From Mansonella perstans (taxonomy: Eukaryota > Nematoda > Chromadorea > Rhabditida > Onchocercidae), in NCBI GenBank assembly GCA_037074765.1, contig JBAMDO010000079.1:1-64000 (forward strand): DNA of 64,000 bases. Direction: 5' to 3'. Both the position numbers and the translations under genes were made by a program. The notes beneath the pieces are model-generated. The model saw only the letters and a program-made list of their open reading frames with translations. It was not told where the DNA came from and made no database searches. How positions within the stretch are numbered: position 1 is the stretch's first letter; each line of letters begins with the position of its first letter. Positions 63,812-64,000 of the stretch are shown piece after piece.

Positions 63812-64000
63812 TACATATTAACTTTCAATCATTATTAACTTTCAGTCCCAATGAGATTGAAAGTTAATAAAGCAAGCAGATAACCTTCTGTGAGATATGA
63901 ATTGTTAAATTAAGAATGTTTCATAAAACAGGTTATTAATAAATTATTAGAAATAATTTTTTTTTTTTTTTTCATGGAATATAAATTTTTTAAATTTAAC
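63812..64000. other. Upstream flank of the filament gene
   Basis: The first part contains a short inverted repeat (TATTAACTTTCAATC at 63819-63833 with GATTGAAAGTTAATA at 63856-63870). The window ends in A/T runs. No gene is seen. Confidence 0.5.

Noticed and set aside
1..64000. Insertions of Wolbachia, mitochondrial or transposon DNA
   Set aside because: No bacterial genes, mitochondrial genes, transposase or reverse transcriptase motifs were recognised on either strand.

Overview
The window is eukaryotic nuclear DNA from a parasitic nematode, most probably a filarial or other spirurid worm. It is very AT-rich, with long introns and T-rich 3' splice sites ending in TTTCAG or TTTTAG. Several start codons lie only a few bases after a perfect 3' splice site with no upstream donor, which is the pattern of spliced-leader trans-splicing. 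The gene families also fit: an MSP-type sperm protein and a nematode cytoplasmic intermediate filament of the IFB class. All gene models were built by hand by joining exons in phase; none was checked against transcripts or a database.

Layout. 1-6500 is sparse; a few exon-like pieces on both strands (786-836 +, 1586-1722 -, 3839-4015 -) could not be joined into a gene. 6501-18716 (+) is a 22-exon gene for a type I membrane protein of about 977 residues with signal peptide, five C-type lectin-like domains and one membrane helix. Inside its intron 18, on the opposite strand (16434-15824), sits a complete two-exon MSP-domain gene of 108 residues. 28574-20423 (-), convergent with the lectin gene, encodes a 242-residue beta-rich protein resembling the aerolysin-like ETX/MTX2 fold. 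32927-32071 (-) is a tentative two-exon gene for a 51-residue unknown protein. 41762-36964 (-) is a nine-exon DHHC palmitoyltransferase orthologous to ZDHHC6 (421 residues). 63790-46719 (-) is an intermediate filament gene, probably ifb-1, with two alternative first-exon sets giving products of about 597 and 581 residues; its 9 kb first intron holds several tandem repeats.

The genes are not an operon: they differ in strand, spacing and function. Surface recognition (lectin-like receptor), sperm motility (MSP domain), ER palmitoylation and epidermal/neuronal cytoskeleton are represented. No prokaryotic defence system, transposon, CRISPR array, rRNA or tRNA was recognised. The most unusual items are the five-domain membrane lectin-like gene with its nested antisense sperm gene, the aerolysin-like candidate, and the two-promoter arrangement of the filament gene.
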